The notes: generated by a model not told the origin, from the sequence alone. Counted from the first letter of the stretch, positions 1-7,770 are shown. The stretch is DNA of 19,646 bases from Bacteroidota bacterium (GCA_021793135.1 JAJYTI010000016.1:1-19646); one strand, 5' to 3'. Numbers and translations: made by a program.

Positions 1-1531
1 CTTGATGTTTAATTTTGATACAGATATTAGTGATCGTATTAGTTTTAATGGGCTTTTAGGAACAAACATCCGTAGAAACGAGTTTAACTCTATTTTTGCT
101 TCTACAGCAGGTGGATTATTAGTGCCGGATTTATATTCTTTACAAAACGGAAGAGATAACTCGCCAAGACCATACGAAGTAGCTGAGAAAGTTGGAGTAG
201 ATGGAATATTTGGTTCGGCTTCATTTGGTTTAGATAATACCGTTTATTTAGAAGCTTCTTTAAGAAGAGATCATGCTTCAACACTACCAAAAGATCATAG
301 TACTTTCTATTACCCATCTGTATCTACTAGTTTTGTATTCAGTAGATTATTAGAAGTAGATGCGATAAACTTTGGTAAACTTCGACTAAACTATGCCGAG
401 GTAGGTAACGCAGCACCATTTGATAGATTGATAAATAGTTATGTTATTAATAATGATATAGGAACTTCATTACCTTCCGCATATAATAACAAAGATTTAA
501 AACCTGAACGAACAAAAAGTTTTGAGGCAGGATTAGAAATGCAATTCTTAAATAATCGATTAGGTTTTGATATTGCATATTATAAAGCTAATTCTATAAA
601 CCAAATTATTAATGTACCTATCTCTACAGCTACAGGTTATGTTTCTAAGCTTTTAAATGCAGGAGAAATAGAGAATAAAGGTTTTGAAATTGGTTTAAAC
701 CTAACACCAGTTCAAATGGAAGATTTCACATGGAATATGAATGTTAATTATACTAAATCTACTAACGAAGTAGTAGAGCTTCCAGAAGGAACAGAAACCA
801 TTCAGCTAGGTAGTTTCCAAGGAGGAGTAAGTATTCAAGCTACAAAAGGACAGCCATATGGTGTAATTTATGGAACCGATTATGTTTATGACGATAATGG
901 AAATAAATTAGTAGACCCAGATTCTGGATATTATATGCAAACTCCAACTTCTAATAATGTAATTGGAGATACAAATCCAAAATGGTTAATGGGTATTTCA
1001 AACTCTTTTAGCTATAAAGATTTTACTTTAGGTTTCTTGATTGATATTCAAAAAGGAGGAAGCGTTTTTTCATTAGACCAGTATTATGGAGAAGCAACAG
1101 GACTTTATCCTAATTCTGCATTTATTAATGACTTAGGAAACCCTGTTAGAAATGATCTTGCCGATGGCGGTGGATTTATTAATGAAGGAGTGTTGCCGGA
1201 TGGCTCACAAAATGATATACGTATAGACGCATCAGAGTTTGGTGCATTTGGATATTATGCATTGCCTGACTCAGAATTCGTATACGATGCTAGTTATGTA
1301 AAACTACGCCAGATGAATATAACTTATAGTTTACCATCTAAAGTTTTAGGAGATGGTTTCTTTAAAGGAGTTCAATTTTCACTTACTGGTTCTAACTTAT
1401 GGATAATTCATAAAAATGTACCTTACGCTGACCCAGAAGCTGGACTTAGTTCAGGAAACTTACAAGGTTACTTAACTGGAGCTATTCCAACTACCAGAGA
1501 GTACGGATTTAATATTACAGCACAATTTTAA
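1..1531 (+). CDS. SusC/RagA-family TonB-dependent outer-membrane transporter, C-terminal part (5' end outside window)
   Basis: About 509 residues of an open frame that runs in from the left edge. The first in-frame codon is at position 2 and no credible start is present, so the N-terminal signal, carboxypeptidase-like domain, TonB box and plug lie upstream. Full SusC proteins are usually around 1000 residues, so roughly half is seen. The visible part is barrel-like, with alternating aromatic and polar strands. Near the C-terminus it has the SusC-type segment SNLWIIHKNVPYADPE, and it ends in the phenylalanine-terminal strand NITAQF, typical of outer-membrane barrels handled by the Bam machinery. 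The SusD-type gene starts 10 bases downstream, so the two are almost certainly co-transcribed and form a lidded uptake complex. The substrate cannot be read from the sequence, and no glycoside hydrolase or sulfatase is next to the visible side. The family call is secure. Confidence 0.95.
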   Translation, partial: LMFNFDTDISDRISFNGLLGTNIRRNEFNSIFASTAGGLLVPDLYSLQNGRDNSPRPYEVAEKVGVDGIFGSASFGLDNTVYLEASLRRDHASTLPKDHSTFYYPSVSTSFVFSRLLEVDAINFGKLRLNYAEVGNAAPFDRLINSYVINNDIGTSLPSAYNNKDLKPERTKSFEAGLEMQFLNNRLGFDIAYYKANSINQIINVPISTATGYVSKLLNAGEIENKGFEIGLNLTPVQMEDFTWNMNVNYTKSTNEVVELPEGTETIQLGSFQGGVSIQATKGQPYGVIYGTDYVYDDNGNKLVDPDSGYYMQTPTSNNVIGDTNPKWLMGISNSFSYKDFTLGFLIDIQKGGSVFSLDQYYGEATGLYPNSAFINDLGNPVRNDLADGGGFINEGVLPDGSQNDIRIDASEFGAFGYYALPDSEFVYDASYVKLRQMNITYSLPSKVLGDGFFKGVQFSLTGSNLWIIHKNVPYADPEAGLSSGNLQGYLTGAIPTTREYGFNITAQF

Positions 1532-1541
1532 TACAATAAAA

Positions 1542-3221
1542 ATGAGAAAACTGATATTAATATTAACAGCAGCAGTCTTTGCATTTTCGTGTTCATCGGA
1601 TCTCGAAGACTTGAATGAAAATACAAAGGACCCCGCAACAGTAGATGGTGAAACATTATTTGTAGCGGCACAAAAGCGACTTGTAGATCAATTGACTACC
1701 CCTAATGTAAACTTAAATAACAATAGACTTTGGGTTCAGCATTGGCAAGAAACGACTTATCCAGATGAGAGTAATTATGATCAGGTAACACGTTCTATAC
1801 CAGACTCTCATTGGCAAATTCTGTATAAAGATGTTTTAAATAACTTAAAAGAAGCGGCTAGAATCATTGAAGAAACAGAAAATGATGTTACAAATGCTGC
1901 AAAAACTAATAAACTCGCAGTTATCGAAATGCTTACCGTATTTGCTTACGGTAACTTAATAGAAACTTATGGTAATATACCTTATACAGAGGCATTAGAT
2001 ATTAACAATACTTTACCTGTTTACGACGATGCTAAGACAGTATATTTAGAGTTAATTGAAAGATTAGACGCAGCTGTATCTTCGATAAATTCGGAAAGAG
2101 GTTTTGAGGCTTCAGACGATATGATTTATGCTGGAGATATGGATCATTGGCGAAAGTTTGCAAATACTTTAAAATTAAAAATGGGTATGGTATTAGCAGA
2201 TGACGAAGCTGGTTTATCACAACAAATTGTAGAAGATGCTTATGCGGCAGGGGTTTTTGAAAGCAATGAAGACGATGCAATATATCGCTACGAAGCTTCT
2301 GCACCGAATAATAACCCGTTAAACGATAACTTGGTGCTAAGTGGTAGAAATGATTACGTAGCTGCTAAAACGATTATCGATATGATGAATGATTTAGAAG
2401 ATCCTCGTAGAGGTTACTATTTTGATCCAAACCTTAATGAAAGTATTGGAGAAGTGGCAAGTGTAACGGCTACAGATGATGAAGCAACTATTACTTTTAC
2501 AAGTGATGTTTCTAATAATCCGATAGTTGGAAATAATGTGTATGTGGAATCTGGAGATTCAGAAAGACCTACATTATTAGGAACAATAAGTGCTGTAGGC
2601 TCTAATTCTATTGATATCGAACATTTGAATCATGAACCTGAAGAAGGTGATGAAGTGTTCTTTGCGGTTTATGAGGGAGCAGTAATAGGAGAACAGTCAC
2701 GTTATGCCGACTTTACTCATGCTAATCGTACAATGGTAGACCCTACATTACCAGGAACAATTTTATCTTATATAGAATTAAAATTCTGGTTAGCGGAGGC
2801 TGCAGCAAGAAATTATGGAGTGGGAACACCTCAAGAGCATTATGAAGATGGTATAAAAGCATCTTTTGAAATGTGGGGTACTCCAGGTGTAAATGATTAT
2901 TTAGCAAAGCCCGAAGTAGATTATGATACCGCTTTGGCTAGTAGTTTGGCATCTGAACCTTGGAAAGAAGTAATTGGTACTCAAGCCTGGATTGCATTAT
3001 ACAATCGTAGTTTTGCTCCATACTTATCGGTTCGTAGACTGGACTTCCCTATATTGGTTGAGCCAGCTCGAAAGAAGAGTGGATTCCCCGTACGTTATAC
3101 CTATCCGGTTTCTGAGCAAAACCTAAACGGATCTAACTATGGAGAGGCAGCAAATGCAATTGGTGGAGATGTTCCAGAAACTTTACTGTTCTGGGATAAA
3201 GAATATACATTTGGATTTTAA
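1542..3221 (+). CDS. SusD/RagB-family outer-membrane nutrient-binding lipoprotein
   Basis: A 559-residue lipoprotein with a signal peptide and lipobox FAFSC (lipidated Cys17). It is the surface lid that captures substrate for the SusC channel encoded just upstream (10-base gap, A-rich leader, no Shine-Dalgarno). Recognisable SusD features are the N-terminal LEDLNENTKDPA, the helical TPR-like segment with QHWQETTYPDESNY, the AYGNLIETYGNIPYTEAL block (about residues 135-151), DHWRKFANTLKLKMGM (201-216), DPRRGYYFD (288-295), and the C-terminal SVRRLDFPILVEPARK followed by RYTYPVSEQNLN. This best fits the shorter SusD-like group rather than classic starch SusD. One oddity is a beta-rich, acidic stretch at about residues 303-378, between DPRRGYYFDPN and GEQSRYADFTHA, which looks like an extra small domain. 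Function in binding is inferred from the family, and the ligand is unknown. Confidence 0.95.
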   Translation: MRKLILILTAAVFAFSCSSDLEDLNENTKDPATVDGETLFVAAQKRLVDQLTTPNVNLNNNRLWVQHWQETTYPDESNYDQVTRSIPDSHWQILYKDVLNNLKEAARIIEETENDVTNAAKTNKLAVIEMLTVFAYGNLIETYGNIPYTEALDINNTLPVYDDAKTVYLELIERLDAAVSSINSERGFEASDDMIYAGDMDHWRKFANTLKLKMGMVLADDEAGLSQQIVEDAYAAGVFESNEDDAIYRYEASAPNNNPLNDNLVLSGRNDYVAAKTIIDMMNDLEDPRRGYYFDPNLNESIGEVASVTATDDEATITFTSDVSNNPIVGNNVYVESGDSERPTLLGTISAVGSNSIDIEHLNHEPEEGDEVFFAVYEGAVIGEQSRYADFTHANRTMVDPTLPGTILSYIELKFWLAEAAARNYGVGTPQEHYEDGIKASFEMWGTPGVNDYLAKPEVDYDTALASSLASEPWKEVIGTQAWIALYNRSFAPYLSVRRLDFPILVEPARKKSGFPVRYTYPVSEQNLNGSNYGEAANAIGGDVPETLLFWDKEYTFGF

Positions 3222-3238
3222 TATAAATAGAATATTAC

Positions 3239-3286
3239 ACTAAATACAAAAGGCTTCAAGTTAACTTGAAGCCTTTTGTATTTAGT
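3239..3286 (+). terminator. Rho-independent terminator after the susCD pair
   Basis: A perfect 22-bp inverted repeat around a TTAA loop. The GC-richer core is AGGCTTCAAG paired with CTTGAAGCCT, flanked by A-rich and T-rich arms (CCTTTTGTATTTAG on the right). It begins 18 bases after the SusD stop codon. Because TTAA is self-complementary, all 48 bases form a perfect palindrome. Confidence 0.85.
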
Positions 3287-3394
3287 ATATGGATGTAGAA
3301 TCTCAAATATATTTTACTTAGATTCGCTGCTCTAAAAAATATTGCTAACTCTATATCTTCTATATATAGTCAAAAAACTAAGACATTTAAACAC

Positions 3395-4351
3395 ATGAAA
3401 TTAGTTCTCAAGAAATTTCTTTTTATAGTCTCACTATTAGTGATATTAACCAGTTGCGTCGGTAAAATACCTGAGATAGGAAAGGTTATTACAAAAACTG
3501 AGGAAGTATTACGAGAGTTAGAAATAATCTTAGAACAAAAAGAAGAAGTGGTCTTAGAGCCTATGACCATAGATTCTATTCCTAAGTTTAAAAACCTTAC
3601 GTTGGTTTCATGGAATATACAGCATCTAGGACGTAGCAAAACCGATGAAGAAATATGGCAAATGGCACAAATACTAAGACATTTTGATATAGTAGCAATT
3701 CAAGAGGTTGTAGCCAAAGATCCAGCAGGGGCGCAAGCGGTAGCAAAATTGGCAGATGAACTAAATAGAACAGGTGCAAACTGGGATTATCAAGTGAGTG
3801 ACCCTACTATTAGTCCATCTGTATATATAAGTGAGAGGTATGCTTTTTTATGGAAGACCTCTAAAGTAACTATACAACATCGAGCTTTTCTTGATAGCGA
3901 ACGAGAAGATTTATTCTTTCGCGAACCATTTATTGCGAAATTTAAATCTAAAAAGCAGAATAAAACATTTTATATAGCGAATTATCATTCACGAAAATAT
4001 ACAGATAAACCTCAAGAAGAAATTATTTACTTATTAGATTATCCAGAGCGTTGGGATACGTCTTATTTTTTAATTGCGGGCGATTTTAATACACCCGAAA
4101 CAGACAAAGTGTGGAATGCGTTCTATGAAAAAGGATTTGCTAGTGCTTTAAAGAATAAAAAGACTACTTTAAAACAAAAATGTAATTCGAGTATGTATTT
4201 AAATCATCCGATAGATAATATATACTATACTCCTAAAATAAATTTACATCAATCCAATAGTATAGACTTTGTGCAATCTTGCTATAATCTAGATCGTGCT
4301 AGAGGAATTTCAGATCATCTCCCTATTTTTATTGAATTTTCTTTGAATTAA
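3395..4351 (+). CDS. Endonuclease/exonuclease/phosphatase (EEP) superfamily lipoprotein
   Basis: A 318-residue protein with a lipoprotein signal, lipobox ILTSC (Cys21), followed by a helical linker rich in E and K (about 25-55). The catalytic EEP fold (DNase I / exonuclease III-like) starts near residue 67. Motifs seen in order are SWNIQHLG (Asn74), IQEVV (Glu104, metal ligand), ANYHSR (His198), AGDFNTPE (Asp230 and Asn232), IDNIYYT, and GISDHLPIF (Asp307-His308). These are the expected metal-binding and catalytic residues, so it is probably an active Mg-dependent phosphoesterase, most plausibly a membrane-anchored nuclease. The superfamily also includes phospholipases and inositol phosphatases, so the substrate is uncertain. 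It lies downstream of the susCD terminator with its own 108-base leader. No clear terminator was seen after it. Confidence 0.88.
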   Translation: MKLVLKKFLFIVSLLVILTSCVGKIPEIGKVITKTEEVLRELEIILEQKEEVVLEPMTIDSIPKFKNLTLVSWNIQHLGRSKTDEEIWQMAQILRHFDIVAIQEVVAKDPAGAQAVAKLADELNRTGANWDYQVSDPTISPSVYISERYAFLWKTSKVTIQHRAFLDSEREDLFFREPFIAKFKSKKQNKTFYIANYHSRKYTDKPQEEIIYLLDYPERWDTSYFLIAGDFNTPETDKVWNAFYEKGFASALKNKKTTLKQKCNSSMYLNHPIDNIYYTPKINLHQSNSIDFVQSCYNLDRARGISDHLPIFIEFSLN

Positions 4352-4495
4352 AATTATAATTCATATAGTTTTATTACGTAACTCTTTTGATTACTATACA
4401 TAATAGTTTTCGATTATTTATTCGCTCGAGCACTTGTTTTGGTAGTAGAAATAACATCTGTTTTCTATTTATTCCCAATTGCCAATCGAATTATG

Positions 4496-4503
4496 TAAAT
4501 TTG
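4496..4503 (+). promoter_or_regulatory. Candidate Bacteroidota -7 promoter element (TAAATTTG) for idi
   Basis: An exact match to the TAnnTTTG element of Bacteroidota housekeeping promoters, ending 21 bases before the idi ATG. The upstream -33 TTTG partner is poor: only a TTG at 4479-4481, with a short spacer. Confidence 0.45.
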
Positions 4504-4524
4504 TGTTTGTTTTAAAATCAAGCA

Positions 4525-5043
4525 ATGAAAGAAGAATTAGTGGTTCTTGTGAATGATAAGGACGAGAAAATAGGTTTAATGCCAAAGTTAGAAGCACACG
4601 AGAAAGGAGTTCTACATAGAGCTTTTTCTGTATTTGTATATAATGACAAAGGACAATTGCTTTTGCAACAACGTGCTTTACATAAATACCACACGCCAGG
4701 ACAATGGGCCAACACTTGTTGCAGCCATCAGCGTGATGGGGAAACTTCTATAGATGCTGGGAGAAGAAGGCTAGAAGAGGAGATGGGCTTTGTAACCGAT
4801 TTAATGTATCGCAAATCATTTATTTATAAGGCAAGTTTTGATAATGGTCTTACAGAACATGAATTCGACCATATAATGATAGGCCGTTATAATCAAGACC
4901 CTAAAGTAAATCCAGACGAAGTTACCGATTTTAAATGGATGCATATTCCAGATATCCTTGTAGATATAGAATTAAATCCTGAAAAATATACTGCTTGGTT
5001 TAAAATTATAATGACAGAACATTTAGATGCAATAAAACTATGA
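4525..5043 (+). CDS. idi: Isopentenyl-diphosphate delta-isomerase, type 1
   Basis: A 172-residue Nudix-fold enzyme that interconverts isopentenyl diphosphate and dimethylallyl diphosphate in the cytosol, feeding quinone, carotenoid and lipid-carrier synthesis. Type 1 features are all present: HEKGVLHRAFSVF (metal-binding His region), LLLQQRA, the WANTCCSH block whose Cys66 aligns with the catalytic cysteine of the family, the Nudix-like helix RRRLEEEMGF, and EHEFDH containing the catalytic glutamate (Glu113 by alignment with the family ExE). Length is normal. It is the first gene of a plus-strand cluster. Its TGA overlaps the ATG of the pterin synthase gene by 4 nt (ATGA), suggesting translational coupling. 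A consecutive cysteine pair at 65-66 is slightly unusual but does not affect the call. Confidence 0.96.
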   Translation: MKEELVVLVNDKDEKIGLMPKLEAHEKGVLHRAFSVFVYNDKGQLLLQQRALHKYHTPGQWANTCCSHQRDGETSIDAGRRRLEEEMGFVTDLMYRKSFIYKASFDNGLTEHEFDHIMIGRYNQDPKVNPDEVTDFKWMHIPDILVDIELNPEKYTAWFKIIMTEHLDAIKL

Positions 5044-5450
5044 GTTTAACAGTTTATAGAAAAGCTCATTTTAATGCTGCTCACCGATTGTATAGGAAAG
5101 ATTGGTCCGATGAAGAGAATTATGCTTTTTTTGGTAAGTGTAGTAATCCAAATTATCATGGTCACAATTATGAGTTGGAAGTTGGTGTAACTGGCGAGAT
5201 AGATAAAAATACAGGTTTTGTAATTGACATGAATCTATTACGAGATCTAATAAAAGAAGAGGTGGAAGATTCCTTCGATCATAAAAATCTTAATATAGAA
5301 GTTCCAGATTTTAAAGAGTTAAATCCAACTATGGAAAATATCGCTATGGTAATTTGGAATAGACTTAGAAGGCGTATCGATGAAAAGTATGGTATTAGTG
5401 TAAAACTATATGAAACACCACGAAACTATGTTATTTACGACGGTAAATAA
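5040..5450 (+). CDS. 6-pyruvoyltetrahydropterin synthase / QueD family protein with a biopterin-type motif
   Basis: A 136-residue COG0720 enzyme acting on dihydroneopterin triphosphate. Zinc-binding histidines are His15 (NAAHRL), His40 and His42 (YHGHNY). The nucleophile is Cys34, within GKCSNPNYHGHNY, giving CX5HGH spacing. That is the spacing of 6-pyruvoyltetrahydropterin synthases, whereas QueD (6-carboxytetrahydropterin synthase, for queuosine) normally has CX3HGH. The catalytic Asp80-His81 pair (FDHKNLN) and substrate-anchoring Glu125 (YETPRN) are also PTPS-like. It may therefore serve tetrahydrobiopterin-type pterin synthesis rather than, or as well as, queuosine. Automated pipelines will probably name it queD. 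It overlaps idi by 4 nt and is followed 34 bases later by manA. No other queuosine or biopterin gene is in the window, so the pathway cannot be settled here. Confidence 0.9.
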   Translation: MSLTVYRKAHFNAAHRLYRKDWSDEENYAFFGKCSNPNYHGHNYELEVGVTGEIDKNTGFVIDMNLLRDLIKEEVEDSFDHKNLNIEVPDFKELNPTMENIAMVIWNRLRRRIDEKYGISVKLYETPRNYVIYDGK

Positions 5451-5484
5451 TATAGTACTTGTATAAACAAGTCATAAAAGTTGT

Positions 5485-6480
5485 ATGAAGAACGTAACAA
5501 AAACAGATAACATAAAATATCCTCTACGTTTTGCTCCTATTCTTAAGCAAAGAGTATGGGGAGGCACAAAATACACACCCGAAGATAGAAACATGAAGGG
5601 CCCAATAGGCGAGAGTTGGGAAATTAGTGGCTTAGAGGAAGATGTATCTGTAGTAACCAATGGTGTGCTAGAAGGAAAACGATTAACCGATTTGGTGTTG
5701 GAGTATAAACAAGAATTAGTAGGTACTCATGTATATCAGCAATTTGGAAATACATTTCCTTTATTGTTTAAGTTTATAGATGCTGAAAAAGACCTTTCTG
5801 TACAATTACACCCCAATGATAAATTAGCAAAAGAAAGACATGAATCTTTTGGTAAAACAGAAATGTGGTATATTATAGATGCGGATAAAGATGCTGAATT
5901 GATTCTAGGGTTTAATCAACCCATAGATGAAGAAAAATATAAAACCTACCTTGAACAAAAACGTATAGCAGATATCTTACAGTTTACACCAGTAAAAAGT
6001 GGTGAAGCCTATTTAGTTAATTCTGGATTAGTACATGCAATTTGTAAAGGAGTATTTTTGGCAGAGGTGCAACAGGCTTCTGATATCACATACCGAATAT
6101 ATGATTGGGATAGATTGGGGGTTTCGGGTGAGCCCAGAGAATTGCACACCGAACTTGCTTTGGATGCAATAGATTTTGAACATAAAGAAGCAAAGCTTAC
6201 TTATGAAAATAAACAGAATGATGTTGCGAATTTATGTAAAACACCATATTTTATCAGTAATAAAGTTTTAGTAACCAACTCTTACCAACGAGATTTATCG
6301 CAGATAGATTCCTTTGTGGTATATATGTGTGTAGAAGGCAAAGGTACTATAGATGTAAATGGAAAAACAGAAAATTTATATCAAGGTGAGTCTGTAATGA
6401 TTCCAGCAAATTGTAATCAGATAGAATTAAAAGGAGAAAAATTTGGTTTATTAGAGGTTTATATTCCGAAACAAGTGTAA
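5485..6480 (+). CDS. manA: Mannose-6-phosphate isomerase, class I
   Basis: A 331-residue cupin-type zinc enzyme interconverting mannose 6-phosphate and fructose 6-phosphate, supplying GDP-mannose for surface glycans or allowing mannose use. Visible features are the N-terminal RVWGG, GESWEISG, the zinc ligands Gln107 and His109 in LSVQLHPND, Glu126 in GKTEMWYI, His184 in GLVHAI, and the active-site segment AEVQQASDITYRIYDWDR with Arg204. Length matches the short Bacillus-type ManA rather than the roughly 390-residue enterobacterial form. The C-terminal beta-rich region is a second cupin half. It sits 34 bases after the pterin synthase gene and 24 bases before the small helical protein, all on one strand, so probably one transcript. 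Confidence 0.95.
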   Translation: MKNVTKTDNIKYPLRFAPILKQRVWGGTKYTPEDRNMKGPIGESWEISGLEEDVSVVTNGVLEGKRLTDLVLEYKQELVGTHVYQQFGNTFPLLFKFIDAEKDLSVQLHPNDKLAKERHESFGKTEMWYIIDADKDAELILGFNQPIDEEKYKTYLEQKRIADILQFTPVKSGEAYLVNSGLVHAICKGVFLAEVQQASDITYRIYDWDRLGVSGEPRELHTELALDAIDFEHKEAKLTYENKQNDVANLCKTPYFISNKVLVTNSYQRDLSQIDSFVVYMCVEGKGTIDVNGKTENLYQGESVMIPANCNQIELKGEKFGLLEVYIPKQV

Positions 6481-6504
6481 ATTTACCTTCACAAATATTG
6501 AATT

Positions 6505-6774
6505 ATGGCAAGTATAAAAAACCTGAAAAAGGAAATTAATTATGTGCTTGGCGACATCATAGATGCAGCCGAAGTAAACCTTGAAATATTAGAAACTGTA
6601 ACACAAGAGCAAGTAAATGCTTTCAGTGATGAGGTTTTTGAAGTTTACGATGATTTGCTAGCAAAAATCAATGATAAAAAAGTAGAAAATCGTAAAGCAC
6701 ATATAAACGAAGTAAAAAAAGAATTTGAAAATAAAGCACATTCTTTTGTTGAAACTATAAATTCTTGGAAGTAA
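6505..6774 (+). CDS. Small uncharacterised helical protein conserved in Flavobacteriaceae
   Basis: An 89-residue cytosolic protein with no signal peptide, membrane segment or cysteine. It is highly charged and almost wholly predicted helical. It opens with MASIKNLKKEINYVLGDIID, and the middle block ends KINDKKVENRKAHINEVKKEF. I recall similar small proteins with the IKNLKK.INYVLGDIID and NDKKVENRKAH blocks in other flavobacteria, but know of no assigned function. It begins 24 bases after manA and ends just before a strong terminator, so it is the last gene of the idi-to-manA cluster. The periodic acidic and basic residues would suit a helical hairpin or a protein-binding adaptor, but this is speculation. 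Confidence 0.85.
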   Translation: MASIKNLKKEINYVLGDIIDAAEVNLEILETVTQEQVNAFSDEVFEVYDDLLAKINDKKVENRKAHINEVKKEFENKAHSFVETINSWK

Positions 6775-6800
6775 GAATTTATTACTCTTTTGAACATTAA

Positions 6801-6833
6801 AAAAGGCGTATGATTTTAAATCATACGCCTTTT
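6801..6833. terminator. Bidirectional terminator between convergent genes
   Basis: A perfect 13-bp stem, AAAAGGCGTATGA paired with TCATACGCCTTTT, with a 7-base TTTTAAA loop. The A and T arms give a U-tract in either direction. It lies 27 bases after the small helical gene (plus) and 24 bases beyond the stop of the DUF4369-like gene (minus), so it serves both. Confidence 0.88.
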
Positions 6834-6856
6834 CATTTTATAAGAGACTTATAGAT

Positions 6857-7570
6857 TTAATTCTCTTCTTTTATTTCTGCAATTCTAGTTTCTAATTGCT
6901 GTCCATAAATACTATTTTTTGCCTTATCTGATAAATTATTATACACTGTGTCTAGATAGCGAACATTAATATCTGGCGTTATATACATCATAATAAAAGG
7001 TGCTACTTCGTAGTCGGAATTTTGAAGTGCAAAATTAACAGTAGCTAAATAAGAATTACTTGTTAATGTTTTCTTTTTATTTTCAATAGCTGCAGCTAAA
7101 GAATCATTTCCATCTCTCAAAGCGTTGATTCCCTCCGCAATTAAGTCTAAATTACGACCTTTATAACGCTCTGCTATTTTAGAATATGTCATTAATAAAT
7201 CATGATTTTTAGAACCTTCTATGTTTGGGTTGGAAAAGTCTTCTAACTTAGTATATAAGCTTATTTCGCCAGGTTCAGCAAAGAAAGACACCCTATCGTC
7301 TAATAATGTGCCATTTTCCAATCGAAGGTATAAATGTAAAATCTCTGGGCTTTCTATTGTTTGTTGTAACTCAAAATTAGAGTCACCATATATTCTTACC
7401 GAATCTATGGCTACATATCCTGTATCTATATATCGTTCTAGTAAAACTGTTCCTTTCTTTAAGCCATTGATATGACCATTTAAAATCATAGTGTTTTCGT
7501 CTTTTTTGCTATTACAACTACTTAATATAAACAAAGAGCTTAGAGCAAATAGAAAAAATCTTTGAATCAT
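6857..7570 (-). CDS. DUF4369-like lipoprotein without a thioredoxin domain
   Basis: A 237-residue lipoprotein with lipobox ILSSC (Cys19). After a short linker, the segment MILNGHINGLKKGTVLLERY, then AIDSVRIYGDSNFELQ and LHLYLRL, matches the beta-sandwich DUF4369 domain usually found N-terminal to TlpA/ResA-type thioredoxin domains in Bacteroidota. Here no CxxC thioredoxin motif follows. Instead, residues from about 120 to the end are helical (HDLLMTYSKIAERY, LAAAIENKKKTLTS, a segment with APFIMMYITPD, and LSDKAKNSIYGQQLETRIAEI), resembling the helical region that normally precedes the redox domain. It is therefore a stand-alone form, likely periplasm-facing and membrane-anchored, of unknown role. 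It is transcribed away from the S1/P1 nuclease gene and converges on the manA cluster. Confidence 0.82.
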   Translation of the reverse strand: MIQRFFLFALSSLFILSSCNSKKDENTMILNGHINGLKKGTVLLERYIDTGYVAIDSVRIYGDSNFELQQTIESPEILHLYLRLENGTLLDDRVSFFAEPGEISLYTKLEDFSNPNIEGSKNHDLLMTYSKIAERYKGRNLDLIAEGINALRDGNDSLAAAIENKKKTLTSNSYLATVNFALQNSDYEVAPFIMMYITPDINVRYLDTVYNNLSDKAKNSIYGQQLETRIAEIKEEN

Positions 7571-7626
7571 AGGTATATATTTGTTAGATATGCTAAGTAA
7601 GCATAGAGGTAAAAAATAATCAGGGA

Positions 7627-7634
7627 CAAATATA
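7627..7634 (-). promoter_or_regulatory. Candidate -7 promoter element (TATATTTG, minus strand) for the DUF4369-like gene
   Basis: The plus strand reads CAAATATA, the reverse complement of a TAnnTTTG element. It lies 56 bases before the start of the DUF4369-like gene. No clear -33 TTTG was found upstream of it. Confidence 0.35.
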
Positions 7635-7762
7635 AGTCTGTTTTTAGAATAAGCTTGACCTTATGTGTCTAATTATAGCATTATTAGAGTGGCGCCTATG
7701 GGCTATCCTATAAAAATGTATAAAAAGCAGAGTTTGAAAAACGGCTAGCATTTGTAAAGTAG

Positions 7763-7770
7763 TATATTTG
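7763..7770 (+). promoter_or_regulatory. Candidate -7 promoter element (TATATTTG) for the S1/P1 nuclease gene
   Basis: An exact TAnnTTTG match ending 20 bases before the preferred ATG at 7791. A TTTG at 7733-7736 could be the -33 element, but the 26-base spacer is longer than usual. Confidence 0.45.

Noticed and set aside
4424..4431. GCTCGAGC palindrome in the gap before idi
   Set aside because: Eight bases only, isolated, with no neighbouring repeat. No operator function can be supported.
4352..4524. 173-base gap between the EEP gene and idi, searched for a small gene, RNA or terminator
   Set aside because: Apart from the TAAATTTG element, nothing with coding character or a stable hairpin was found.
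5457..5472. Small inverted repeat ACTTGT-ATAA-ACAAGT between the pterin synthase gene and manA
   Set aside because: Only 6 bp and AT-rich, with no T-run. It is too weak for a terminator and likely to occur by chance.
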